A stretch of DNA of 64,000 nucleotides from a virus. Both the position numbers and the translations under genes were made by a program. The notes below the pieces were generated by a model that was not told where the DNA came from, ran no database searches, and saw nothing but the letters and a program-made list of their open reading frames with translations. The stretch lies in IMG/VR virus record IMGVR_UViG_3300046355_000213, positions 1 to 64,000 of that record; one strand, 5' to 3'. The stretch's first letter is position 1. Every line of letters begins with the position of its first letter. Shown here one piece after another: positions 58,101 through 64,000 of this stretch.

Positions 58101-59822
58101 TTCCTTTGGATTGAAAGAGTAAGCCAGTGGGTTCTCATAAATGGCATTAAGGTTATTCTTTAACGCGCCCAGACGAGTCACCTCATCAGCTCTGCGCTTG
58201 TCGTAACCTTCTCTGTCTTTTACGTACTCTACAATGTTACCTGCATTTTCAAATAACTTAGAGCCAGCTCCCAGGATAGAACCTGTTAAGAAACCGGAGA
58301 TAAATGTCTTGGCACCTTGTACAGAAAACTGTTCAGCTGCTGCCATACGCATAGAATCAAAAGCAGCATCTACTTCATGGGATTTCTCCTTAGTAAGATA
58401 CCAGTTCTGCACCGCCGCGTTAGACATGTCCTGTGCATTCTCCTGTAAAGCTTCTGCCAGGTTAGCCTGTACATATTTTACAGGGTTCTTTAATAGTGTA
58501 CGCTTGAACGCCAACCAGCGGTTGTCAGCTGCTTCAATAAAGCGCTTGCCCATCTTGGCAGCATCTTTATTACCCAGCATGATAAGGCCTTTAGCCACAT
58601 CATCATCAAGCATGTAGCGTAGTGACCCAAAGCCTTTCAAGATATTACCAAAGGCAATCTTGTTACTAAGCAGGATCATGTAGGTATTGATAGCACCATT
58701 GGCCTGTGCCGCTTGTAAAGCTTCATCAGACATAGCCTGCTTCTCCAGTTCATCCGGCTCACGGCCCTTCTCTGTTAGAAACTGTGCTGCTCTCTTCTCT
58801 TGTAGTTCAGTGAATGTACCTGCTGCTTCTGCCTTAGCTTCTGCAATGGCCATGTTCAGTTCACGTATATCACGGTAGAAAGAACCAAAGCCACGGGCTG
58901 TAGTTCTTGCCAGGGCTTTAGAGCCTCCAAAAGCAATGTCATCTACGCGGCTTAGTTTTTTAAAGTCATCAACAAAGTCAATAGTATTGCCTAAAGGCAT
59001 TAAGTTTTTCCCTACAAATTCTGCAGAGCGTGATACGCCACTCCAGATCTTTCTTAACGTACTGGCTTTTTGTGTAGCATTGACTAAGTCTTCTGTACGT
59101 CTGGCAACCTTACCAATATTAGCAGCAAGCTTTGCAGTACGCACTGCCTGGATCTCACTGGCACCACCAAATGTAAGTGCGGTTAAAGCAGACAAAGCTG
59201 CCTCTTCAGCAGCAATCTCAGCAATGGCACCAATGGCATAGCCAGACTGCTGTACAGTGGTAGCAATGGTGTTGAAGTTAAATACGGAATTACGGTCAGC
59301 CTCTGTCTCAAAGATGGGATTGTTGTTGAACATGGCTTGTTGCTTCATGTTGATCTCCTCCATCTCAGCCTGCTCAAAGGCAGCCTTTAATGAGAAGTTA
59401 CCACCAGCCATGTCACCCATTACTTCAAATGTGTCACCCCAACTGCCTGCCTGTTCTTTTACTTGTTCCCAAGCCAGAGAGCCCATGCCTGAAAAAGCAT
59501 TGGACAACTTGTTCATATTGGTCTGACGCTGTCCATACAATTCTTCATTGTTACGGAACGGGTCAAAGCCCAGTTCAGCAAAGTAATCTGAGTTTTGGTA
59601 CCTGTCTCTGCTGGATGCAACCGGATCATAAGCAATTGGCTGCAACATCTTATCCATAGACGGCTGGCTCATCTGTGCATCAAACGCACTGAATGCCTTG
59701 TCTACATAACTACCACCAGGGTTATAGTTAGCAAAAGGGTTGTTTACGGGAGTTAGTACTGGATCTGGCTGAATGACTTGTCTTTCAACGGAGTCATTTA
59801 ACAGCAACTCATTTTCTTCCAT
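46140..59822 (-). CDS. Giant virion protein: zincin-like, RNA polymerase-like and SF1 helicase (4560 aa)
   Basis: Domain order by eye. Residues 1-1400: helical, coiled virion-type region. 1400-1500: Pro/Thr/Ala linker. 1586-1590: HEAFE, a zincin-like site with Glu in place of the second His. About 2000-3500: RNA polymerase-like region with the metal-binding DFDID motif at 3077-3081 (GKAGSDFDIDKLQ), preceded by RIPTQGMNSIESI and GFLPREMGD segments found before this motif in crAss/YonO-type enzymes. 3960-4060: acidic linker. 4060-4560: SF1 helicase of the RecD2/Dda kind with Walker A GRGGTGKTT (4088-4096), IIVDEASM, MGDNAQIPP, SHKVQGSTYD and TAVSRPRKKL. crAss-like phages carry a virion RNA polymerase for early genes; here it is fused to a helicase. 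Confidence 0.82.
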   Translation of the reverse strand: MEENELLLNDSVERQVIQPDPVLTPVNNPFANYNPGGSYVDKAFSAFDAQMSQPSMDKMLQPIAYDPVASSRDRYQNSDYFAELGFDPFRNNEELYGQRQTNMNKLSNAFSGMGSLAWEQVKEQAGSWGDTFEVMGDMAGGNFSLKAAFEQAEMEEINMKQQAMFNNNPIFETEADRNSVFNFNTIATTVQQSGYAIGAIAEIAAEEAALSALTALTFGGASEIQAVRTAKLAANIGKVARRTEDLVNATQKASTLRKIWSGVSRSAEFVGKNLMPLGNTIDFVDDFKKLSRVDDIAFGGSKALARTTARGFGSFYRDIRELNMAIAEAKAEAAGTFTELQEKRAAQFLTEKGREPDELEKQAMSDEALQAAQANGAINTYMILLSNKIAFGNILKGFGSLRYMLDDDVAKGLIMLGNKDAAKMGKRFIEAADNRWLAFKRTLLKNPVKYVQANLAEALQENAQDMSNAAVQNWYLTKEKSHEVDAAFDSMRMAAAEQFSVQGAKTFISGFLTGSILGAGSKLFENAGNIVEYVKDREGYDKRRADEVTRLGALKNNLNAIYENPLAYSFNPKEGVTMQANFASLMKDAAVDKDKKTFHDIQDDAMRHFIMTGITTGTLDVLTGRMQDYVKNLSPEEFTQAFGVEFSKENHESMVQQVTKFQTRAEQVAKIHNKLQTEFVNPFNPGQHKIGTPEFIDEAYRYMAFKEAVNQMTFMQDTYQATITRQQQVLDGIKTKQGFENLPFSTVFTLTSQLELEKEVNMLQQEIEVNTDPKLGAEKKAKLKKLERYQKALTKYLDKVDAIKGNKGLSADQSAEQTAAALEQFKKQGSQFFTEYVNAELEKNGQRPVQTAVANDAFGNLTDYFQLQEDQGSVLEHINLLADPDFFANYLDRNYKAFRAFAKKRAEQTATTAEDTSVEVTDDLPRPEDLDPTNKPDNTPVVDTDNDGIEEDEVDEEGQVRSSKPVFGSTFFFKTTGQHFNWDGTLNTENGSNRFFRFTERMMFEPDTYFLIPVTAANDTFGIRREDKYQDDIKLVVVKKVGDSFVYVDQEGNELQNPTKDTIVYTSMNGSEVLFGEDKAKAVELVKKNFATKDLTDDQILGAIENFKTERDAIKASNIAGEVVAFPVVGRSKGTVRLAPKDINTGMPQEIALQGSVIKSDSDDFLNLEHPNGEVIELAIGTVDKALNMGGVDKGRMVARGKKTGNVFRIKSRKFSEEELVNLKDALKALTKLMGKKNLTADQARQKKDILNYLSGTVFWSSPDKGKAAGPNQFYVNKGKLFRGTQSWAFTEVSIDGNFEAILENLYYSVNNSLLNKKGAFQAVKMNGGVAERETFPSYNAFLMDNTGGRRPILYTNSQPYNPNVNSADYQIEGRYLVFNTSDEPVSSKIPAPGEKDTLVSTPPAATGGLKWNKTMPTTAVQPAATTATPAPTTVAGTKSPTKKEDTPATGKSSLRMGGAKPAAVVVPADQVTTAGSSTAATPPAPAAGPATKGLDPTAMSVLLGNDIANLEDGEVPFQDEFYRLSLGNPDVKREDLAKVQAFLTRVLPGVPLHVVSTLIHNKAYGAFMRGAIFLYENAEEGTAFHEAFEAVWNAYLTAPEQAILAKEFSSRKGTFTNPFTGETKEYKDANMYDVREMLAEEFRTYILTGNFPVGAPKAKSFFTKVMDFIKKILGLSKEDRAEMDNVVNNLFVKINQGGFANAVPVRDLNNLQAVYRSIPGTTQEVTTYAVEGLTSYFFMNLYKEGKNMDALIKTDANNNKELVRLFNAALQDMDTAITAHFDAVFQNYVKQYEKQVSRKATEAEKRELKDNYFIPGNRLYTQMETIKQQPMELYELFKGSIGRFGVSFSDISEDLEAIPDELNSDGLGITDAVKIDPRRFGATNFKLLMGSLTDDVYNDKTKRYEFKKNALGLPKLSNYDRIYAILLNELNGSMSRIEGGEFVPGIDAMFDTLDKRFQKKNGVYKEGFEWIYRMKVRLKYLNPQTGAKIEVANLTPDDVRLRIAFEQSLTNMQNDPIKMVFGGDGLIYNDASLDTASQNNKRAEWSNAIKDTAVPYNQRNGETLLTINDNGSIILDRTSGEYAQAMGATDFASVLDALDIMGIKFTASNKALQSFEAEIMDAYSAIRSKITDESINTIDQLFGRSIVNGPIQTLLNIEVATTPEENVLVHKNAEGENQYTITQPSTISYLLNSFKVAKTLADFVTSNPQFGTVDSQGTVVLHPYQTNSMLLKKGGLFFDRNGKKRKGADLNYHLISGVTEATGTGKNTDVLTYPDRVMQEINHLLGNVHYTIINSDKSTEFGLGFNESLVSFDDANIFVSGGKVLTIYLDQLSDELDAAIAEHKNPSNIQYYGAEVKKLAHFRDILGPEFSARIKSVVEGKTTKSSLISSTEVSSRIMEYINNEIERTKAALEDMDMFFDVGDNEAGEVIYATNSINAELLAGYGIQDKNAITENELNNLIAFLVINKEVAVAEQHKLIYGHPALYKDLAKRSNGANSTKIAFIDNLEIRQWMDDNMSRHDGKRRSGEQLATFNNISFKDNTVVAAMMIEYVETMYKSMVELQKDKAAVEERIGAEFTADGKFVKLKVDSKGKNYGDAAKYLDINEADAQAWIMPDMFRDLLYLSSRMTHEQQAQWDYEIAYEMIARSSKPEDHVAYRSYSEAQLDAARATLAKGNPGTVLQVLKPQYFGYNPQSPLMHTVFLKNSTQPKFYRQVENTAFENLYLSALDRQIDIIGFESGQKVGNMLNQKGEFAAIYNSEGKVNIVEEEGAVNLPDIPVQNLLSRYLGIQQEMPNAFKSAVVRGTQPTKLIMSNFKFRGKYTSPEAEKLVTEYNNILAQMVMLGKEKLLKELGVTRNAAGKYSVKDVSKMVSLLRKEAKSRDLPDNIIDAIDTIENEYGKTDFRYPLDALPNRKKIDNILNSIVDSRVISEKMNGKPAVQVASTLFESKSRSFVYLKDGVWTSTKGMKLEDLSVEEQASVRMVSNDLKFYRMENGKIANMEVYLPNFLEGVNLPGAVNGVINVKDIDPRILKALGFRIPTQGMNSIESITIKGFLPREMGDMVVVPSEITGKAGSDFDIDKLQMYLANFYVAKNGKASYYEWKGTQEATREHYEKLYNKGEFITPEEQALLDTFLAEQLYYNATESISILEGKKIREVFSKFFDSESLTKDFLEEMKDVQSRKKAFLDAAVKKSIQNRYREIMQDLVTLPENMRQLITPNSTDTLKNMADEINRLKGVEDLTASSKYAIYRSLIDSADIRHRFLSGKKLVGIAALQITSQVMTQLGETKLTGKYDAGKLYYLVNNVVKNLGDNPRMRDVKINLSHNLDEENQLFLDSLTTQDGMMISDLINEALSGFVDAAKDPFVFSLNITIDTAGTWFYLQKLGVPITELAYMFNQPVLDRLFKERAKNKSLFKKLSGDKINDFLIALKMITPYYKALYPNEQTSLYKRYVQATEDGNFKELKLVKKMFKEVVDVNRKQVGTMTEAGLRDSIQRMNAKDYVMTAADAQMQIAVLADFLEYQEQSSNMTEFISGIGYDNVKTKSITENVMQIGRWRKVSSKGFIANPEGIMDNTFMGELKKQKEDIFELFTPFFVSLDQRTRKAFQPALDLLDSGAFLTRDMQEELIMKYNDFLINYIMQTTPFMDESGNQTNIAAHAERLLMGNNSMARRLKVIKESTDKNIQNNMFLKELMQVIASEEGKPDVIKMLRRVTDSYRTNLTLDSAKDLYQYAINSGNTELEGFLKDLAYLTMIQGGNQETAFNFVRVLPVEIFSNTSKLILDAFKNSPEMELNTASIWKQFHQNNVMDDSIVPNAKFYKNMGGFLSVSVDMDTAKRPYVKVVKLNKAYSKDQIEELRRNRQYDKMYVHTLYERYKEDGKGNMIFRPVNKKGSNKMYTEVNNVGFTSMLADNNTTREEMYPDNAALVAKPEVIMPESETNEVANEQPAAENTEAPNTLEIGAFTILKGSDGTYDIQGPDGVIADYVPTLQEAIDIANKADALVQQDEQAGNLFNEENLVPWDGDPFAESNSLSVVPTEASVEQPKGDKLDKKYELFEGVYANEGQRDAIDKIEGFLKGDAQQFLLKGRGGTGKTTIIQKAIATSGVSKNSIVGTTVSYEAKNVLQESMKGYKTATIASMLGLIPDYDKFGAMYFRERNADEEADFRAAGKADPIETARLIIVDEASMIGDFIYGRLLERKLPGAKIIFMGDNAQIPPIDVADNTDSPVWNLMQGTNYAELTERMRQASESPIIPVTDVFAVNIERIQKDQPGVVKNPLVERADKMENGEGVQFMNDVKAVVTEYVADYNNPAFTKGSVIVGARNEVVDNFNRQVRTALFEDAMEQPYLPGDFVRVNTPHYVGKELAFENGFKGKVSAVRETSNDVSAKYGFPIYEITVNTPVVDINGEANVRKSTMLTINPTEKAKWKTILAQEAAAAKKYTRGTSESKAAWRKFYDLKGSIVDIGYGYAITSHKVQGSTYDSTYVLENDIMSFPGGTEQQNRMMYTAVSRPRKKLVIFNAAVASTGATEVLRNAEGVRKFVRSAQIDQVKEDKDKGCN

Positions 59823-59873
59823 AAAGAAACGGACTTATAAAGTGTGGGGAGGGAATATCGTACTTGGGAACTA

Positions 59874-62732
59874 CTACTGAATTAAACTTTCATAACTCGC
59901 AGTAGGACTAATAAAATTACCAGAAGCACCTGGCTTTTGCAATGACTGTTGATTACCTGTGTAAATCTGGTACATCATCTGCTCCAGTTGTCTTTGTACA
60001 GAAGTGATGGAGTTATTAAGGGCAGGGTATAAAGTCTTTTGCTTTGGAATGCCTTTCTCCATGTAATTGAAAGTGACAATGTATTGCTGGGCTGCGGGAT
60101 CTTTAAGTACCGTGTAGTCAAAGCCAAACTTCTTCACAGCTGCAGGAGCTTTGAGCATCTGGTTTTTATCAAAGCCTAGATCACTCATGCCTGGCAAGTC
60201 AAAGTCCTGGTTGAAGCCTTCTATCTGTGCCTGGTCAACCGCCATCTCAAGACCGTTGTTAAGGGTACGTATGGTTTTTGACCAATCATCACTGGCAAAT
60301 CTCTTCTCACCCAATAGCTTTTTCACTTCGTCCATGTTGTAGATAAGCTTTACAGACGGCTTGCCATTGACACCTACTTTAGTAAGTCTTACTTTATCAA
60401 TGAAGTTGTCAATGTTGCCACGGGTAAGGTCCATTAATTCTTTGATCTTCTCACGGTCAGCTCCCAACTCTTCCAGTTGCTTGATGTTGATAGGGTAACC
60501 TACCCCATCTTTATCTACAATCTGGTTAGGCATGTTAGACGAACTCATAGCTTGTACGGCAATGTTCTGCGCCTGCTCACGGTCTTCCTTACGGTCAGTG
60601 ATCAACTCTATCTCCTGTCCCATGATAGCTCCTTCTACATTCATGTAGCGTTGCATCAAAGTAGCAGTCTTGCCTTTAGCCAGGTCATACGCTTTGTTGT
60701 ATGTCTCTTGCAGGGCATCCCAGCGGTCTTCTGCACGACTGACTGCTTCTCTGGAAGCCATACCAAAAGAAGATGCTCCAGGTATACCTTGTGCAGGCAC
60801 ATTTACCATGTTCTTGATAAAGTTCTTTACAAAAGATTCTTTGCTGGTAAATCCTAAATTAGCCTTCATGTAGTCATTGAGTGTCATCATCTGACCACCT
60901 TTCATCAAAGGTTTGAAAGCCGGGTCTTGCCCTACTTTCTTTTCTACCTCAGCATGAATCTGGGAGAGGTTCGTAAACTGTCCGGCAAGGGCAGCATGAC
61001 GCTGGATACGGTTGAACACATTGGCGTTCACTGATCCTGCTTTGGCACCGGCAGCAAGTATTTCTGTTGCCCGGTCATACATCATGTTATATAACTGGTT
61101 AGGACTGTCTCCTAACTTATAGCTCTTAGGAATAACACCTACATCCTGCAAGCGTTTGTGTTCTTTCTCCAGCTCAGGGTTTGTTAAAAACTTACCCGTT
61201 TTAATCACGCCAGATAGGTACTGCATGTAAGCAGGGGATACCATCTTATCAGGACTTTGCATACCTGCTTCTGAAATGATACTGGCCCCTGTGCTTAAAT
61301 ATTCATCAGCCGTGCGGTTGAACTGCTCAGTCATTCGCTGGTGAGCGGCAACAGGATCTGTGCCCATGATACTTTTACCTACATAGATAGGTGTATCATT
61401 AGGATTACCTGCGTCCTTCTTATTGCCGGATGAACTGGAGCCTGAACCAGAGCCCGAAGCTCCACTGCCGTAGCGTGTCTGAAACTGTGAGTCATCCTGC
61501 AACATCTTGGCCATAGTCTTTTCCATCTCAAGGTTAGCCTTGAATACCGGATCTATGTCAATCTTGTACTTGTTATTGATAGCCTGGTTGCGGGCAAAGT
61601 TTTGGATCAGTGCATTCTTGTTGGCCCTGCGGAAGAAATCTTCACCACCATTAAGCATGCTGTTATATTCATCCTGATATTCTTTAGCATCAGGCTTAGA
61701 GTACTTGTCAATATTCTCCTGTAAGGAAGAAGAAGAATTCTTGTAGCTTTCTAATTGAAGGGCTATGTTTTTACGCTCTGTCAATTCCTCAACAGTAAGT
61801 TCACCTTTAGCTTGTTTAGCCTTGAACTCTACGTCCATGGCATCAAGCTTCTTGGTCATCTCTGTAACCTGCTCATCTAGGTCTGACTTTCTTTCTGTGT
61901 AGTATCCTCTTTGCTTAGTCATGTAGCCATCAGCTACCATCTTCTTAGCAGTAGGTTCGTCATACCCTAAACCCTGGTATTGCTGTACCTGGCTGCGGTA
62001 ATCTACCACACCCTGTACACGGAACATATCATCAGCCTGGGGCATACTGGCCAGTTCATTAGCCGCCCATTCTTTAAACAAAGGCACAGCACCGTCACCA
62101 TTTGTGCGGGTGATCTTATACGCATTGTTGGGTCCTCCCTGGCTTTCTGTTTCAATCATCAGGCCCTGGTCTTTGGCACGCTTTTTCAACTCAGCCATTG
62201 TATCAAAGTAAGGAACATACTTGTTCACCTTGACTTTAGATATAGAGCCGTCACCACGCTTTGCCATAGAAAGCTCATTGGCTGACAGGGCCACATAGTT
62301 AGCACCGGTCTGCCAGTATTGTTCTCTGACCTTGGGATCATTGGATTGTGCCATAGAATCAGCACGGGTACGCTCTGCGTTGATAGCAGAGGTCTTGGAG
62401 TAGTCCATCAAAAGGTCCTGGTCTTGCCAGAATGGAGCATACACTTGTTGGGCAGCATCCACATTTTGCATCTGTGAAAAGTCAACCCCTTGTAATTTCT
62501 TTAGTTGGTCCTCGGCCTGTTTGATATAGTTGTCTCTGACCACTTGATTGTCTGACACTGACAGTGCAGCATTACGGATCAAGCTGTCTGAGGATTTAAC
62601 CTGGCTCAGTCCTTGCTCAAACATGGAAGATCTACGCTGAAGCATAGAGTTCATCATACCAAAGTCCGGTGTGTATAACGGAAGCGGTGCTATAATGTCT
62701 GAGCCTGAAGGATACGGATTAATAGATGCCAT
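59874..62732 (-). CDS. Large virion-type protein, possible cargo (952 aa)
   Basis: Gln/Met-rich helical protein with long coiled coils (residues 30-90 and 280-360) and a flexible Ser/Gly stretch (GSGASGSGSGSSSSGNK, about 432-450). No enzyme motif. Position and style match the large internal (cargo) virion proteins that precede the RNA polymerase polyprotein in crAss-like phages. Presumed to be packaged or to act in ejection; not proven. Confidence 0.6.
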   Translation of the reverse strand: MASINPYPSGSDIIAPLPLYTPDFGMMNSMLQRRSSMFEQGLSQVKSSDSLIRNAALSVSDNQVVRDNYIKQAEDQLKKLQGVDFSQMQNVDAAQQVYAPFWQDQDLLMDYSKTSAINAERTRADSMAQSNDPKVREQYWQTGANYVALSANELSMAKRGDGSISKVKVNKYVPYFDTMAELKKRAKDQGLMIETESQGGPNNAYKITRTNGDGAVPLFKEWAANELASMPQADDMFRVQGVVDYRSQVQQYQGLGYDEPTAKKMVADGYMTKQRGYYTERKSDLDEQVTEMTKKLDAMDVEFKAKQAKGELTVEELTERKNIALQLESYKNSSSSLQENIDKYSKPDAKEYQDEYNSMLNGGEDFFRRANKNALIQNFARNQAINNKYKIDIDPVFKANLEMEKTMAKMLQDDSQFQTRYGSGASGSGSGSSSSGNKKDAGNPNDTPIYVGKSIMGTDPVAAHQRMTEQFNRTADEYLSTGASIISEAGMQSPDKMVSPAYMQYLSGVIKTGKFLTNPELEKEHKRLQDVGVIPKSYKLGDSPNQLYNMMYDRATEILAAGAKAGSVNANVFNRIQRHAALAGQFTNLSQIHAEVEKKVGQDPAFKPLMKGGQMMTLNDYMKANLGFTSKESFVKNFIKNMVNVPAQGIPGASSFGMASREAVSRAEDRWDALQETYNKAYDLAKGKTATLMQRYMNVEGAIMGQEIELITDRKEDREQAQNIAVQAMSSSNMPNQIVDKDGVGYPINIKQLEELGADREKIKELMDLTRGNIDNFIDKVRLTKVGVNGKPSVKLIYNMDEVKKLLGEKRFASDDWSKTIRTLNNGLEMAVDQAQIEGFNQDFDLPGMSDLGFDKNQMLKAPAAVKKFGFDYTVLKDPAAQQYIVTFNYMEKGIPKQKTLYPALNNSITSVQRQLEQMMYQIYTGNQQSLQKPGASGNFISPTASYESLIQ

Positions 62733-62786
62733 AGTACATTAATAATATACAAAAAAAATCTGATAAGTTTAGTAAACCTGGGAAGT

Positions 62787-64000
62787 TTACTGTGTCATTC
62801 TCATGGCTGGAAACTGTCTGTTTTGCATACCGGCCATCATCTGCATGAATGGGTTCATCACAGAAGTAAAATCAGGGTAGCCATCATTGTCCTTATCAGT
62901 GGTAGTAGTACGGCCTTTTTGTTTCATCTGCTCGTCAGCCCATGCAGTTGCTTTGTCCATGGGCATTTTTAAGGTCTCCGTAGCATACTTGATCATCTCA
63001 GGATAAGTAGTTGCTGCTGCACCTGTACCTCTTGCACCACGGATCATGCTGTTGATGTCACGATTAGGATCTTTCTGTTTGGCAAATCCTGTACGGGAGT
63101 CAATCATGAAGTAAGGGTTGGTAGCATTGATGCCATCCACCATTGCACGGTTGTTCCAGGCATTGTTGTATGCTGCCAGCAATTGACTGTCAGCAGCACT
63201 TTGGTTACGGAAGTTTTCTTTCAGTGCATTGTTTGCCATCTCGTTGTACATCGTACTTGCCTGGGCACGGTTAGCCAGATACTGGTTATCCATCTGTGCA
63301 CCTTGTGTCTCATACTGATTGGCAATCATTACGTTTTGCTTATTTACCGCTCCTGCGTTGGCTTCATTGGCTGCCAGGTTTCTTCCTGCCACCTGTGATG
63401 CGCCTGCTAAGAATTGCTGTGGTCTTCCAAAGGTTCTCATACCCTGCATCTGCATGTTAGCCATCTCAGCATTCGCTGCATAGTCGCGGGTAGGGTCCAT
63501 GAATACGGCCTTTGGTTTTACATAACCAGGTGTAGCTACAAAGGGCTTGATCGTAGGAATGGTTGCTCTGGTAGCCAGGGCCTGCATACCTGCCAGCTTA
63601 TCTGGTAATAAGTAATCAGCATTAGGCATTTTATATGGAGCACCTGCTGTCCCTGGTTGTGGACCTGAAAGCATTTCCTCTTCAGACGTAGAACTAGTGT
63701 AAGGAGGGTAGCTGTTAGGTACAGGAGCCAAAGTAGGCAACTTCATCTGTACTGGGATAGGCATAGGAGCTCTTTGGATAGGGTCTACTTTTTCCATCAA
63801 ACGCGGTGCACGGAAATCATAATAACCGTCATTGAACTGTTGCTTTAACTGCTCATCGGTTAACTGATTCACTGCTTTACCAGGATACATCTTCTTGCCC
63901 TTGTTAGTTAAAGGGACATTCTTTAGATAATTCACAAACTGGTTGTTGAACTCAGGATCTTTTTGAGCACTCTGGATCATCCACTTCTGCCACTGGTCCA
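62787..64000 (-). CDS. Large virion-type protein, 5' end outside window
   Basis: The frame stays open to the right edge (…DQWQKW before the first Met at 63980), so the gene is cut. The visible ~404 residues are Met/Gln/Asn/Ala-rich with a Pro-rich segment (APMPIPVQMKLPTLAPVP) and a helical Ala/Asn region. Style resembles the next downstream virion protein. The N-terminal half (beyond the edge) might hold an enzymatic domain. Confidence 0.6.
   Translation of the reverse strand, partial: DQWQKWMIQSAQKDPEFNNQFVNYLKNVPLTNKGKKMYPGKAVNQLTDEQLKQQFNDGYYDFRAPRLMEKVDPIQRAPMPIPVQMKLPTLAPVPNSYPPYTSSTSEEEMLSGPQPGTAGAPYKMPNADYLLPDKLAGMQALATRATIPTIKPFVATPGYVKPKAVFMDPTRDYAANAEMANMQMQGMRTFGRPQQFLAGASQVAGRNLAANEANAGAVNKQNVMIANQYETQGAQMDNQYLANRAQASTMYNEMANNALKENFRNQSAADSQLLAAYNNAWNNRAMVDGINATNPYFMIDSRTGFAKQKDPNRDINSMIRGARGTGAAATTYPEMIKYATETLKMPMDKATAWADEQMKQKGRTTTTDKDNDGYPDFTSVMNPFMQMMAGMQNRQFPAMRMTQ

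Noticed and set aside
46140-59822. Many opposite-strand open frames over the giant genes
   Set aside because: They are shadows: composition is atypical (Ser/Leu/Cys/His-rich), starts are random, and the minus-strand frame is continuous with clear domain motifs.
1-64000. Stop-codon reassignment (TAG or TGA read-through), known in some crAss-like phages
   Set aside because: TAG, TAA and TGA all end intact genes here at tight junctions (for example TAG at 766-768, 6605-6607 and 33168-33170), and no gene is broken by in-frame stops.
1-64000. Insertion sequences or transposons
   Set aside because: No transposase motif or terminal inverted repeats flanking a gene were seen; the only recombinase is the tyrosine integrase.

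Overview
The window reads as part of a large double-stranded DNA bacteriophage of a Bacteroidota host, most like the crAss-like phages. Evidence for a phage is a dense, tiled coding layout with almost no spacers, a complete phage replication and recombination toolkit, a lysis cassette, an integrase with a tRNA-like attachment site, and very large virion-type proteins. Evidence for a crAss-like relationship is a 4560-residue protein carrying a metal-binding DFDID motif of the YonO/crAss type RNA polymerase together with a zincin-like segment, plus the accompanying family A polymerase, DnaB-like helicase, primase, SF2 helicase, UDG, dUTPase and dNMP kinase. Evidence for the host is that the three secreted proteins with signal-peptidase-I type signals end the signal in A-Q (the Bacteroidetes Q-rule), starts lack clear Shine-Dalgarno sequences, and several leaders carry the TAnnTTTG -7 box. 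TAG and TAA are both used as ordinary stops, so no code change is seen.

Layout. 3-5146 (+): a run of small overlapping genes, a metallophosphoesterase, a radical-SAM-like protein and an AAA+ ATPase. 5121-6011 (-): tyrosine integrase, followed by a tRNA-like/attP element (6037-6100) and a repeat-rich leader. 6272-12822 (+): two related small HTH proteins, small early proteins, an HNH nuclease and an SF2 helicase. 12803-13090 (-): one isolated gene with its own promoter-like repeats. 13132-17544 (+): uracil-DNA glycosylase and a MoxR/VWA pair. 17545-25620 (-): a late-type block with an Ig-like protein, holin-like and spanin-like proteins and a GH19 endolysin, running into six envelope genes that include two CsgG-like proteins, a cohesin/dockerin-like protein, a lipoprotein and a serine-rich outer-membrane-type protein. 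25745-40286 (+): replication, recombination and nucleotide metabolism (DnaA domain IV-like protein, DnaB, Sak4-like ATPase, SSB-like protein, primase, GIY-YIG nuclease, PD-(D/E)XK exonuclease, DNA polymerase A, HAD, dUTPase, cyclic-phosphate receiver protein, dNMP kinase). 40335-64000 (-): four giant virion-type proteins, the last cut by the window edge. The two long opposing blocks meet at a strong bidirectional terminator at 40304-40332.

How it works together (inference). The virion would deliver the RNA polymerase/helicase protein with the genome; early genes on the + strand would then be read from promoters that carry a recurring TTGTAGA direct repeat spaced about 20 bp. Replication uses the polymerase, helicase and primase; Sak4, SSB and the exonuclease recombine; UDG and dUTPase keep uracil out. 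The least expected part is the CsgG-like envelope operon attached to the lysis genes, which looks like a phage-borne export or surface-assembly system.

No gene-free stretch exceeds 300 bases. The largest are 6012-6271 (attachment site, repeats, promoter) and 37950-38164 (possible small RNA or leader ending in a strong hairpin). All functional calls are made by eye from motifs; no database search was possible.
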